Below the pieces are notes generated by a model that saw only the letters and a list, made by a program, of their open reading frames with translations, made no database searches and had not been told where the DNA came from. Positions 17,257 through 24,303 of a stretch of DNA of 64,000 nt are shown one piece after another (within the stretch, counting starts at the first letter, position 1; every line of letters starts with the position of its first letter). The position numbers were made by a program, and so were the translations under genes. Origin of the DNA: Caulobacter sp. UNC358MFTsu5.1 (lineage in GTDB: Bacteria > Pseudomonadota > Alphaproteobacteria > Caulobacterales > Caulobacteraceae); the NCBI RefSeq assembly GCF_000712075.1, contig NZ_JONW01000012.1:186001-250000 (forward strand). The letters run 5' to 3'.

Positions 17257-18471
17257 TTAGGCGGCCGCCTTGGCCCGGGCGGCCTCGCAGGCCTTTTCGA
17301 GCTTGGCGATGGCCTCGGACGCTTCCTCGACCGTCAGGTTCAGCGGCGGCAGCAGGCGCACGCAGTTGTCGCCGCCGCCGGCGATCAGCAGCTTCTCGTC
17401 GCGGGCCAGGACCATGAACTCGCGATTGTTCGGCACGACCTTGACGCCGATCAGCAGGCCCTTGCCGCGGATATCGACGATGACGTCCGGGAAGCGGTCC
17501 TTCAGGCCGTTCAGCTGCTGGGTGAAGAAGCCGGCGACGGTCTTCACGTTGTCCAGGATCTCCGGCGTGTTGATCGTGTCGAACGCCGCCGTGCCCACGG
17601 CCATGGCCAGCGGGTTGCCGCCGTAGGTCGAGCCGTGCGTGCCGGGCTGCATGCCCTTGGCCGCCTCGGTGGTGGCCAGGCACGCGCCGACCGGGAAGCC
17701 GCCGCCCAGGGCCTTGGCCACGCACATGATGTCCGGGACGGCGTCGTCGGCCCACTCGTGGGCGAACAGCTTGCCGGTCCGGCCCATGCCGCTCTGCACC
17801 TCGTCCAGGATCAGCAGGACGCCGGCGTCGCGGGTGATCTGGCGCAGCTCGTTCAGCTGGGCGTCGGTCAGGGCGCGGGCCCCGCCCTCGCCCTGGACGG
17901 GCTCGATGATCACCCCGGCCGTGGTCGAACCGATGGCGGCCTTCAGGGCGTCCCAGTCGCCGAACGGCAGCTGGATGTAGCCCGGCAGGCGCGGGCCGAA
18001 GCCGTCCAGATAGCCGGCGTTGCCCGAGGCGTTGACCGCCGCGTACGAGCGGCCGTGGAACGAGCCGTCGAAGCCGATGATGTCGACCCGCTCGGGCTGG
18101 CCGTTGACCACGTGGTAGCGGCGGACGGCCTTCAGGGCGCACTCGATCGCCTCGGTGCCCGAATTGGTGAAGAACACCACGTCGGCGAAGGTGGCCGCGC
18201 ACAGCTTGTCGGCCAGCACTTCCTGCTCGGGGATCGTGTAGATGTTGGAGACGTGCCAGAGCTTTTCGCCCTGGGTCTTCAGCGCGTCGACCAGAACGGG
18301 GTGGGCGTGGCCCAGGCCGCAGGTGGCGATGCCCGCCACGCAGTCCAGGTAGTCCTCGCCGGTGGTCGAGGTCAGTCGCGCGCCTCGGCCTCGCTCGAAC
18401 GCCAGCGGGGCGCGGTTGTAGACGCCCATGATGTGGTGTTGCGCGGGGTTAGACGACGTCGACGTGCTCAA
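17257..18471 (-). CDS. argD: Acetylornithine aminotransferase
   Basis: The protein has 404 aa from a TTG start at 18471, five bases after a strong GGGAGG; the next ATG (MGVYNRAPLA) is an alternative. It is a class III PLP aminotransferase with TNSGTEAIECALK, the cofactor Asp in LLILDEVQSGMGRTG and the Schiff-base lysine in AKALGGGFPVG. It transaminates N-acetylglutamate semialdehyde to N-acetylornithine and often also acts as succinyldiaminopimelate aminotransferase. It is first in the argD-argF run and is preceded by a promoter and a terminator-like leader hairpin. Confidence 0.93.
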   Translation of the reverse strand: MSTSTSSNPAQHHIMGVYNRAPLAFERGRGARLTSTTGEDYLDCVAGIATCGLGHAHPVLVDALKTQGEKLWHVSNIYTIPEQEVLADKLCAATFADVVFFTNSGTEAIECALKAVRRYHVVNGQPERVDIIGFDGSFHGRSYAAVNASGNAGYLDGFGPRLPGYIQLPFGDWDALKAAIGSTTAGVIIEPVQGEGGARALTDAQLNELRQITRDAGVLLILDEVQSGMGRTGKLFAHEWADDAVPDIMCVAKALGGGFPVGACLATTEAAKGMQPGTHGSTYGGNPLAMAVGTAAFDTINTPEILDNVKTVAGFFTQQLNGLKDRFPDVIVDIRGKGLLIGVKVVPNNREFMVLARDEKLLIAGGGDNCVRLLPPLNLTVEEASEAIAKLEKACEAARAKAAA

Positions 18472-18482
18472 GACGGCCTCCC

Positions 18483-18519
18483 AAAAAGGAAAGAAGCCCC
18501 CGTGCTCAAAAGCACGGGG
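18483..18519 (-). promoter_or_regulatory. Terminator-like leader hairpin before argD
   Basis: On the minus strand a perfect 9-bp stem CCCCGTGCT-TTTG-AGCACGGGG (18519-18498) is followed by a U-rich run ending in five Ts at 18483. The argD Shine-Dalgarno (18477-18482) follows immediately. Placed between promoter and start codon, this is where a transcription attenuator would lie, though it could also stabilise the mRNA. I see no arginine-rich leader peptide. Confidence 0.55.
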
Positions 18520-18534
18520 ACCGGAAGGCCAAGC

Positions 18535-18563
18535 GTTGTCGGCGTGTAACCGGGCGCTGTCAA
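18535..18563 (-). promoter_or_regulatory. Probable argDF promoter
   Basis: On the minus strand TTGACA (18563-18558) and GACAAC (18540-18535) are separated by 17 bp, a good housekeeping-sigma match. Initiation near 18528 would give a leader of about 57 nt that begins just before the terminator-like hairpin. Confidence 0.5.
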
Positions 18564-18714
18564 CAAAGCGGCCGTGAATTTTGGGTGTCAGGGACCGCCA
18601 AGCCACACTGTTCGCGGTCACATGGCGGATCGGGGCGGATCGACCGGTTGAAGCGCGCGCGTCCAGGCCTTACCCCTTTGGGCGCTCGGGGGAGCCCTGT
18701 TCAGGAGATTGTCC

Positions 18715-19128
18715 ATGAAGCCCTTCGCGCCCGCCCTCCTCGCCCTGACCATCCTGACCGCATGCGCCGGCGCCTCCGGAACCGCCCCGTCCGGGCCGTC
18801 CAGCGCGGCGGTCACCGGCCAGGTGGTCTGGCGCGAACGGATCATGCTGCCGCCCCAGACCAAGGTGATCGTGCGCCTGCAGGACGTCAGCCTGGCCGAC
18901 GCCCCCGCCAAGGTCATCGCCGAGGCGGTGATCCCGGCCCAGACCCCGCCGGTCGCCTTCTCGCTGGGCTACGACCCGGCCAAGATCGCGCCCACGGCCC
19001 GCATCGCGGTCTCGGCCCGGGTCGAGGTCGACGGCCGGCTGCGGTTCATCAACGACACCCACATCCCGGTGATCAACGGCGGACCGACCGAGGGGGTGGA
19101 GGTGCTGGTGAAGGGAGTCGCGCCCTAA
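18715..19128 (+). CDS. YbaY-family lipoprotein
   Basis: The protein has 137 aa from ATG at 18715, with GGAG seven bases upstream; an in-frame TTG at 18709 is less likely. It has a signal peptide and lipobox (LTILTAC, lipidated Cys near residue 17), then a YscW/YbaY-type beta-sandwich: VTGQVVWRERIMLPPQTKVI, VRLQDVSLADAPAKVIAE and PVAFSLGYDPAKI. Relatives are small outer-membrane lipoproteins of unclear function, some acting as secretin pilots. It is monocistronic, followed by a long inverted repeat. Confidence 0.85.
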   Translation: MKPFAPALLALTILTACAGASGTAPSGPSSAAVTGQVVWRERIMLPPQTKVIVRLQDVSLADAPAKVIAEAVIPAQTPPVAFSLGYDPAKIAPTARIAVSARVEVDGRLRFINDTHIPVINGGPTEGVEVLVKGVAP

Positions 19129-19140
19129 ACCCAAGAACCG

Positions 19141-19261
19141 CTCATCCCGGCGAATGCCGGGATCCAGATGGAATAGCGGTATGGTGGGTTCCTTGAGCTC
19201 AGAGCCCGTCCAGCCAACCTCAAAGCCATAGGATCTGGGTCCCGGCTTTCGCCGGGATGAG
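19141..19261. repeat. 121-bp inverted-repeat element
   Basis: Arms CTCATCCCGGCGAATGCCGG (from 19141) and CCGGCTTTCGCCGGGATGAG (to 19261) are nearly perfect inverse copies that continue about 30 bp inward. Each arm also contains a small CCGGC-GCCGG hairpin. The centre of about 60 bp shows no ORF. It resembles MITE/REP-type intergenic elements and is related in style to the 110-bp elements at 39674 and 49504. Confidence 0.8.
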
Positions 19262-19325
19262 CGGATCAAGGAAAGCAAAAACGGCCGCCCCTTGCGGCCG
19301 TCTCGTCAAACGCTCTGGCTGCGAC

Positions 19326-20147
19326 CTAGCTCTTCAGCCGGTATCCAGTCCGGAACAGGCCCCAGCACCACAGGAACAGGCCGATCGACAGGACGGCCGT
19401 CACCACCGCCCCGACCGCCACCGAACCATCGGCATGGCCGATGAAGCCGTAGCGGAAGCCGTCGATCAGATAGAAGAACGGGTTGAAGTGGCTGGCCGAG
19501 CGGAACGGCTCGGGCAGCTTGTCGACCAGGTAGAAGGTGCCCGACAGGAAGGTCATGGGCATGATCAGGAAGTTGGTCACGGCCGCCAGCTGGTCGAACT
19601 TCTCGGCCCACAGGCCCGCCAGCACGCCGGCCAGGCCCAGGATGATCGAGGCGCCGACCGAGAAATAGACAATCGCCCACAGGTGGCTGATCTGCAGGCC
19701 CGCGCCCGGCAGCACGCCGATGACCAGGGCGGTGACCGCCCCCACCACGATGCCGCGCGTCGCCGCGCCCAGGCCGAAGGCCGAGACCTGCTCCAGCGGG
19801 GTCAGCGGCGGGGTCAGGAAGTCGGGCGTCAGGCCCATCATCTTGGCCTGGATCAGCGACGAGGACGAATTGGCGAAGGCGTTGTTGAGGATCGCCATCA
19901 TGATCAGGCCCGGCGCCACGAAGTGGCCGAAGGTCACGCCTTCCACCGCCGGCCGGCTGCCGCCCACCGCCACCACGAACACCAGCATGTAGAGCAGCGT
20001 CGTCACAACCGGGGCGGCGACCGTCTGGGTGCCGACCTTCCAGAACCGGCGGATCTCGCGCTGGTACAGGGTGAAGAACCCGCTCCAGTTCCAGCCGTGA
20101 TAGTCGCGCGGCTGCGGCGGGATGACGTCGGACGTCATGTCTTTCAT
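19326..20147 (-). CDS. ABC-2 type transporter permease
   Basis: The protein has about 273 aa. Start MKDMTSDV at 20147 is chosen; the ATG three codons later is equally possible. Six membrane spans are visible, including VVTTLLYMLVFVVAVGG, VVGAVTALVIGVLPG and VGAVVTAVLSIGLFLWCWGL. The ABC-2 signature is present in NFLIMPMTFLSGTFYLVDKL, just before LPEPFRSASHFNPFFYLIDG. It is the inner-membrane half of an exporter (NodJ/YadH-like). No ATPase gene is adjacent in the window, so the partner must be encoded elsewhere. It diverges from gcrA. Confidence 0.88.
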   Translation of the reverse strand: MKDMTSDVIPPQPRDYHGWNWSGFFTLYQREIRRFWKVGTQTVAAPVVTTLLYMLVFVVAVGGSRPAVEGVTFGHFVAPGLIMMAILNNAFANSSSSLIQAKMMGLTPDFLTPPLTPLEQVSAFGLGAATRGIVVGAVTALVIGVLPGAGLQISHLWAIVYFSVGASIILGLAGVLAGLWAEKFDQLAAVTNFLIMPMTFLSGTFYLVDKLPEPFRSASHFNPFFYLIDGFRYGFIGHADGSVAVGAVVTAVLSIGLFLWCWGLFRTGYRLKS

Positions 20148-20247
20148 GGGGGGTCTCGGATCCAGAACGCCTCGAAGGCGTCCGCGGGGGCCGCCACGGG
20201 CCAGCATGTGCGCCCGGGCTCGCCGGAGCGCAAGGCGCGTTCCGGAA

Positions 20248-20379
20248 GAATCAAGATATAGTTCCTGTGGACGAACGCCTTACAGCCTATTGTGCGTTTT
20301 AACGCATTCTTTACACTATCTAGTAGGTCAGCCGCCGGCGGGGCGGTCTGTACACCAGATATAGAGGCCATGGCGAGTC
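20248..20379 (+). promoter_or_regulatory. gcrA promoter region with CtrA-like box and GANTC sites
   Basis: TTAA-CGCATTC-TTTA at 20299-20313 matches the CtrA box (TTAA-N7-TTAA) with one mismatch. GANTC sites, the targets of the CcrM methylase, occur at 20248-20252 (GAATC) and 20375-20379 (GAGTC). In Caulobacter crescentus gcrA transcription is known to be repressed by CtrA, activated by DnaA and affected by GANTC methylation. Use of these particular sites here is inferred. Confidence 0.6.
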
Positions 20380-20419
20380 GGGGAAACCCGTCGTGGCCCC
20401 TTTTAGGCGGAGATGGGCT

Positions 20420-20938
20420 ATGAGCTGGACTGACGAACGCGTCACCACCCTGAAGAAGCTTTGGCTGGACGGCCTTTCGGCCAGTCAGATCGCCAAACAG
20501 CTGGGCGGCGTCACGCGCAACGCCGTGATCGGCAAGGTGCACCGCCTGGGCCTGTCGGGCCGCGCGGCCCCCTCGCAACCGGCGCGACCGGCCTTCAAGG
20601 CCCCGCGTCCGGCGCGTCCGGCCGCCACCACGATGCCCTCGGCCCCGCGCCGGGTGATCGCCGCCGAGCCGGCGCCGCTGCCGGCCGTGGCCCAGCAGCC
20701 GTCGGTCCCGGCGTTCCGCGCCGAGGAGCCGGGCTCGGCCACCGTGCTGACCCTGGGCGCCCACATGTGCAAGTGGCCGATCGGCGATCCGTCGGCCGAC
20801 GGTTTCACCTTCTGCGGCCGCCGGTCGTCGGAAGGCCCCTATTGCGGCGAACACGCCCGCATCGCCTACCAGCCGCAGCAGACCAAGAAGAAGGCCGGCG
20901 CCACCGAACTGGCCCGCTCCCTGCGCCGCTACATCTAG
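20420..20938 (+). CDS. gcrA: Cell-cycle regulator GcrA
   Basis: The protein has 172 aa from ATG at 20420, almost the length of C. crescentus GcrA. The N-terminal DNA-binding domain MSWTDERVTTLKKLWLDGLS...AKQLGG.TRNAVIGKVHRLGL is diagnostic, including SASQIA. A Pro/Ala-rich linker (about 50-110) leads to the sigma70-binding C-terminal domain with CKWPIGDP and FCGRR..EGPYCGEH, whose paired cysteines are intact. GcrA recruits sigma70 RNA polymerase to promoters carrying GANTC methylation and drives S-phase genes. It is monocistronic. Confidence 0.97.
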   Translation: MSWTDERVTTLKKLWLDGLSASQIAKQLGGVTRNAVIGKVHRLGLSGRAAPSQPARPAFKAPRPARPAATTMPSAPRRVIAAEPAPLPAVAQQPSVPAFRAEEPGSATVLTLGAHMCKWPIGDPSADGFTFCGRRSSEGPYCGEHARIAYQPQQTKKKAGATELARSLRRYI

Positions 20939-20940
20939 TT

Positions 20941-21125
20941 TCTCACCTCCGTGGGGCCGCCCACGGTCCTGGAAGCTCGGGCTTCCGGACGTGGGATGCC
21001 GGAGTCGGCGGTAGATATCCACGCGCCCAAGTCCTCATGAGGAAAGCGCGGCGGGGATTTCGGCCTCACGGCGAGGAACTGGAAAAGATCCCGGACGGCT
21101 GAGGGGCCGCTCCGGGATTTTTGCT
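20941..21125 (+). ncRNA. Candidate structured RNA or 3' UTR after gcrA
   Basis: The 185 bp after the gcrA stop contain a chain of hairpins. The first is CCGTGGG-GCCG-CCCACGG (20949-20966). The second is GGAAGC-TCGG-GCTTCC (20971-20986, UNCG tetraloop, extended by GTCC/GGAC). A third is an outer CGTGG/CCACG stem enclosing GCCG-GAGT-CGGC. The block ends in an intrinsic terminator. No ORF fits. It is not recognisably SRP RNA, tmRNA, RNase P or 6S RNA. It may be a separate small RNA or a stable gcrA 3' UTR. Confidence 0.4.
21088..21125 (+). terminator. Intrinsic terminator downstream of gcrA
   Basis: The stem ATCCCGGA (21088-21095) / TCCGGGAT (21111-21118) has a 15-nt GC-rich loop that can extend the pairing. 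It is followed directly by TTTTGCTTTTT, on the gcrA strand. Confidence 0.75.
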
Positions 21126-21223
21126 TTTTGGGCCATTGATCGACAACGCCTGCATCGGGTCTGCACCACGCTCGCCCACGTTGGACCGATCCCGGCGACC
21201 GCTTGGCCGGACGGAGCGCGCCC

Positions 21224-21688
21224 ATGCCCAACCGTGTCGCCCGTGCGGCCCTTCTGTCAGTCGCCTCGGTCGTGCTGGCCAGCTGCGGCGAGATCGCGAT
21301 GTCGGACGCCGACCGCGCCTTCGACGCGGCCTTCTCGGCGGCCCTGGCGCACGGGGGTCCCATCGATCTCATGCGGCTGGAGCCGGGCCCCTGGTCCCGG
21401 GTCTGCGCCATCGGCGAAGCCCGGCCGGCCGAGATGATGCCCGACGAGAAGCCTCGCCCGGGCGAACGCGCCTTCGACGCGCTGATCGACGCGCCGTTCC
21501 TGGCGCCGGGCCAGGCCGGCGGCGGCGCCCTGGCCTTCAGCCATCCCGACGGCGTGGAGGTCCGCCCCTTGTCGGGCCTGACCATCAACATGGGCTCGGC
21601 GATCAACCGCTGCGTCACGCGCCGGCAGGCCGTCCTCGTCGCCTCGCCGGACGTCGGCTGGCGGTTCCGCGACGGAGACCAGTTCTGA
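21224..21688 (+). CDS. Small lipoprotein of unknown function
   Basis: The protein has 154 aa from ATG at 21224, with GGAG seven bases upstream. The signal sequence ends in a lipobox (VVLASC, lipidated Cys near residue 24). The mature part has acidic helices (MSDADRAFDAAFSAALAHGG), then PGPWSRVCAIGEARP and a C-terminal beta-rich part (GLTINMGSAINRCVTRRQAV). Two cysteines in the mature part could pair. I do not recognise a domain. It is preceded by the gcrA terminator, so it has its own promoter, and followed by a GGGGACA palindrome element. Confidence 0.75.
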   Translation: MPNRVARAALLSVASVVLASCGEIAMSDADRAFDAAFSAALAHGGPIDLMRLEPGPWSRVCAIGEARPAEMMPDEKPRPGERAFDALIDAPFLAPGQAGGGALAFSHPDGVEVRPLSGLTINMGSAINRCVTRRQAVLVASPDVGWRFRDGDQF

Positions 21689-21689
21689 C

Positions 21690-21766
21690 GGGGACATGCC
21701 CTCGGGCGTGTCCCCAGGTTTCGCACCGAGCCAAGCGGTTGGGGACACGCGCGAGCGCATGTCCCC
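21690..21766. repeat. GGGGACA palindrome pair, copy 1
   Basis: Two hairpins, GGGGACATGC...GCGTGTCCCC (21690-21715) and GGGGACACGC...GCATGTCCCC (21741-21766), are separated by 25 bp. The same two-hairpin unit recurs at 37641-37717 and 38219-38295. All are intergenic and just after stop codons or in gene-free DNA. Confidence 0.85.
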
Positions 21767-22112
21767 GTCACTGCGGCGGACAAGCCGCTGATATCCCTGC
21801 GCTAAATCTTTATTCCCCGCAGGGTTTCCAGGCGGCCGCATAATCGTCCCACCTCGACGCGGGAAAGGGCGCATGGCCAGCGACCGATGCGGCGGCGGGG
21901 GGCGATCGAGCGGGAAGCTCCTTCGGCGGTCCGAAAGGATCAAACCCCATCCATCTGGTGCCGGCTGGGCTCGGAACACGGATACAGCGTTGGATGGGGG
22001 CCGGTTGAGCAGCAGGCGGGCGATGAGACGCTCGCGGTCCGGGACCGGGGATCGTTGACCCAGCCCGCCCGCCGGAGGCTTCAAGGCGGCGAGGTTCCAA
22101 TAGAACTCAGCG

Positions 22113-22222
22113 CCGTCGCGCTTCCGGATAACGACCGCGCGGAGCGATCGGGCTTCGTCGAAACGGTATTCTTTTTCAAACTCCGGACGATGTCCGGCGC
22201 TCCGCAGCCCTTTCCATCAGCT
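22113..22222 (+). repeat. Dispersed ~110-bp element, copy 1
   Basis: CTTCGTCGAAACGGTATTC (22153-22171) is identical to a segment on the minus strand at 37808-37790. Similarity continues on both sides: TAACGaC/gGCGCGgAGCG before it, and a CCGGACGATGTCCGG hairpin plus CGCTCCGCAGCCCTTTCCAT after it. No ORF is shared, so the conserved unit is DNA or RNA. Confidence 0.7.
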
Positions 22223-22250
22223 CACAGCCATTGGCGTGGGATCACACCCC

Positions 22251-22367
22251 CTTGCCCCCACCTGGCGGCTTCGCCGCCTGTCCGCCCCCGTAGGGGGCGG
22301 AGCCGCCTGCGCGAGGCTCTTCCCCCTCCGGGGGAAGACGACCGCGAAGCGGTCCGTAGGGGGCAAG
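22251..22367. repeat. CTTGCCCCC inverted-repeat element
   Basis: Outer arms CTTGCCCCC (from 22251) and GGGGGCAAG (to 22367) enclose four internal hairpins: GGCGGC-TTC-GCCGCC, CGCCCCC-GTA-GGGGGCG, TTCCCCC-TCC-GGGGGAA and ACCGC-GAA-GCGGT. This is a typical compact palindromic intergenic element, ending about 60 bp before xseA. Confidence 0.8.
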
Positions 22368-22429
22368 TGCTGACCGCGCCAAGCCAACCCATTTCACACC
22401 CAACCCCAAACCGTCCTATCTAATCCCCC

Positions 22430-24025
22430 ATGACCGACGTCGCCGCGCCCGATTCCAACGCCCAGGCCTATTCCGTCTCGGAACTGGCCTTCGCCCTGAA
22501 GCGCACGCTGGAAGACCGCTACAGCTTCGTGCGGCTGCGCGGCGAGCTTTCCAAGGTCACCCACCACTCCAACGGCCACGTCTACCTAACCATCAAGGAC
22601 GACAAGGCCGCCATCGACGGCGTGGTCTGGAAGGGCAATGTCCGCCAGCTGCAGATCCGGCCCGAGCACGGGCTGGAGGTCATCGTCACCGGCAAGATCA
22701 CCACCTATCCCGCCGGTTCGCGCTACCAGATCGTCATCGAGACCATGGAGGCCGCCGGGGTCGGCGCACTGCTCGCCCAGCTGGAGCGGCTGAAGGCCAA
22801 GCTGCATGCCGAGGGCCTGTTCGCGGCGGACCGCAAGCGTCCCCTGCCCTCGATGCCGGCCGTGGTCGGGGTGATCACCAGCCCGACCGGGGCGGTGATC
22901 CGTGACATTCTCCATCGCATCCGCGACCGCTGGCCCTGCCGGGTTCTGGTCTGGCCCTGCGTGGTCCAGGGCGACGCCGCCGCCGGCCAGGTCAGCGCCG
23001 CCATCCGCGGCTTCAACGCCATCGCGCCGGGCGGGCCGGTGCCGCGTCCCGACATCCTGATCGTCGCCCGGGGCGGCGGCTCGGTCGAGGACCTGTGGGC
23101 CTTCAACGACGAGGGCCTGGCCCGCACCGTGGCCGAGGGGACGATCCCGCTGATCTCGGCCGTCGGCCACGAGACCGACACCACCCTGATCGACTTCGTC
23201 TCCGACCGCCGCGCGCCGACCCCGACCGCCGCCGCCGAGATGGCCACGCCCGTCCTGGCCGAGCTGCGGGCCCTGGTCAGCGACTACGACCGCCGCCTGA
23301 ACACCTGCGGCGGCCGCGTGATCGAGGAGCGCCGCACCCGCCTGATCAGCGCCGCGCGCGGCCTGCCCCGTCCCGCCGACCTGCTGGCCCTGGCCCAGCA
23401 GCGCCTGGACCTGGCCGTGCGCGGCCTGCCGCGCCTGGACGACCTGACCGCCCCGGCCGAGCGCCGCTTCAAGGAGGTCGCCGCCCGCCTGGACGCGGCC
23501 CTGCAGCGCAACACCGACATCCACGCCCGCGACCTCCTGAAGGTCACCGCGCGCCTCTCGCCCGACACCCTGCACCGCCAGCGCGCCGACTGCGGGCGAC
23601 GGGTCCAGGACCTGGGCCGGCGCCTGGACCTGGCGGCGGCCCGCGTTCCCGAGCGCGTGGCCCAGCACGCCCGCCTTCCGGCCCTGCAGGAGCGGCTCAA
23701 CGCCGTGGCCAAGCGGCGGCTGGAGCGCGAGACCGACCGCCTGGTCGCCCTGGACAAGCTGCGAGTGTCGCTGAACCCCGAGCGCCCGCTGGAGCTGGGC
23801 TTCGCCCTGGTCCGCAAGGCCGACGGCACGATCGCCCGCTCGGCCGCCGAACTGACCAGCGGCGAACGCGTGAACCTGAAGTTCAAGGCCGGCGACCGCG
23901 ATGCGGTGATCGACGGCGAAGGCGGGACGCCCGTCCCGCCCGCGCCCGTCGCCGCGCCGCCGCCGCGTCCGGCGCCCAAGCCGAAGACCCCGCCGCCGTC
24001 GTCCGATCAGGGCAGCCTGTTTTGA
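22430..24025 (+). CDS. xseA: Exodeoxyribonuclease VII large subunit
   Basis: The protein has 531 aa. The N-terminal OB-fold (residues about 12-105) begins YSVSELAFALKRTLEDRYSF with LRGELSKVTHHSNGHVYLTI. The catalytic domain has GVITSPTGAVIRDIL, ILIVARGGGSVEDLWAFNDE and SAVGHETDTTLIDFVSDRRA, all signature XseA motifs. A long helical middle and a C-terminal Pro-rich tail (APPPRPAPKPKTPPPSSDQG) follow. It degrades single-stranded DNA with XseB during repair. xseB is not in the window. DUF2093 and M23 genes follow at 56 bp. Confidence 0.96.
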   Translation: MTDVAAPDSNAQAYSVSELAFALKRTLEDRYSFVRLRGELSKVTHHSNGHVYLTIKDDKAAIDGVVWKGNVRQLQIRPEHGLEVIVTGKITTYPAGSRYQIVIETMEAAGVGALLAQLERLKAKLHAEGLFAADRKRPLPSMPAVVGVITSPTGAVIRDILHRIRDRWPCRVLVWPCVVQGDAAAGQVSAAIRGFNAIAPGGPVPRPDILIVARGGGSVEDLWAFNDEGLARTVAEGTIPLISAVGHETDTTLIDFVSDRRAPTPTAAAEMATPVLAELRALVSDYDRRLNTCGGRVIEERRTRLISAARGLPRPADLLALAQQRLDLAVRGLPRLDDLTAPAERRFKEVAARLDAALQRNTDIHARDLLKVTARLSPDTLHRQRADCGRRVQDLGRRLDLAAARVPERVAQHARLPALQERLNAVAKRRLERETDRLVALDKLRVSLNPERPLELGFALVRKADGTIARSAAELTSGERVNLKFKAGDRDAVIDGEGGTPVPPAPVAAPPPRPAPKPKTPPPSSDQGSLF

Positions 24026-24081
24026 CCTCGCGCGGGACCGCCTCCCTGTTCCCCGGACCCCAACTGGCGTAAAAGAGCCTC

Positions 24082-24303
24082 ATGAACGCGTTCGATCCCA
24101 ATCTCGGCAAGGCCGGCGGCCCGGCCACCCTGCACTACGGCGACGGCGAATTCGCCGTCCTGAGCCCCGGCCAGTTCGTGCTGTGCGCGGTCACGGGCGC
24201 CCGGGTGTCGCTGGACGCCCTGCGCTACTGGAGCCCCGAACTGCAGGAAGCCTATGCGGGCCCGACCGAGGCCCTGAAACGCTGGCAGGAGAGCCGGGGC
24301 TGA
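24082..24303 (+). CDS. DUF2093 domain protein
   Basis: The protein has 73 aa, the full length of this alphaproteobacterial family: YGDGEFAVLSPGQFVLCAVTG and ALRYWSPELQEAYAG are its hallmarks. The function is unknown. It sits between xseA and an M23 peptidase, an order widely kept in the class; its stop codon overlaps the next gene's start by four bases. Confidence 0.9.
   Translation: MNAFDPNLGKAGGPATLHYGDGEFAVLSPGQFVLCAVTGARVSLDALRYWSPELQEAYAGPTEALKRWQESRG

Larger units (their letters stand above)
21767..22429. other. Gene-poor 660-bp region with structured DNA and repeats
   Basis: No convincing gene is present. From about 21890 to 22090 the sequence is highly self-complementary. CCCCATCCA pairs with TGGATGGGG about 35 bp later, GGCGGGC pairs with GCCCGCC about 40 bp later, and GTCC-GAAA-GGAT makes a GNRA-capped hairpin. 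On the minus strand short protein-like pieces lie in two different frames (DRERLIARLLLNRPPSNAVS, and SRWDDYAAAWKPCGE ending at 21810), consistent with a decayed gene. Two repeat elements (22113-22222 and 22251-22367) fill the right part up to xseA. Confidence 0.4.

Noticed and set aside
20941..21125. 6S, SRP, tmRNA or RNase P RNA after gcrA
   Set aside because: No SRP GGAAGC-AGCC core, no tmRNA tag or permuted acceptor ends, no RNase P GAGGAAAGTC motif. 6S usually lies near zapA, and its central bubble is not apparent here.
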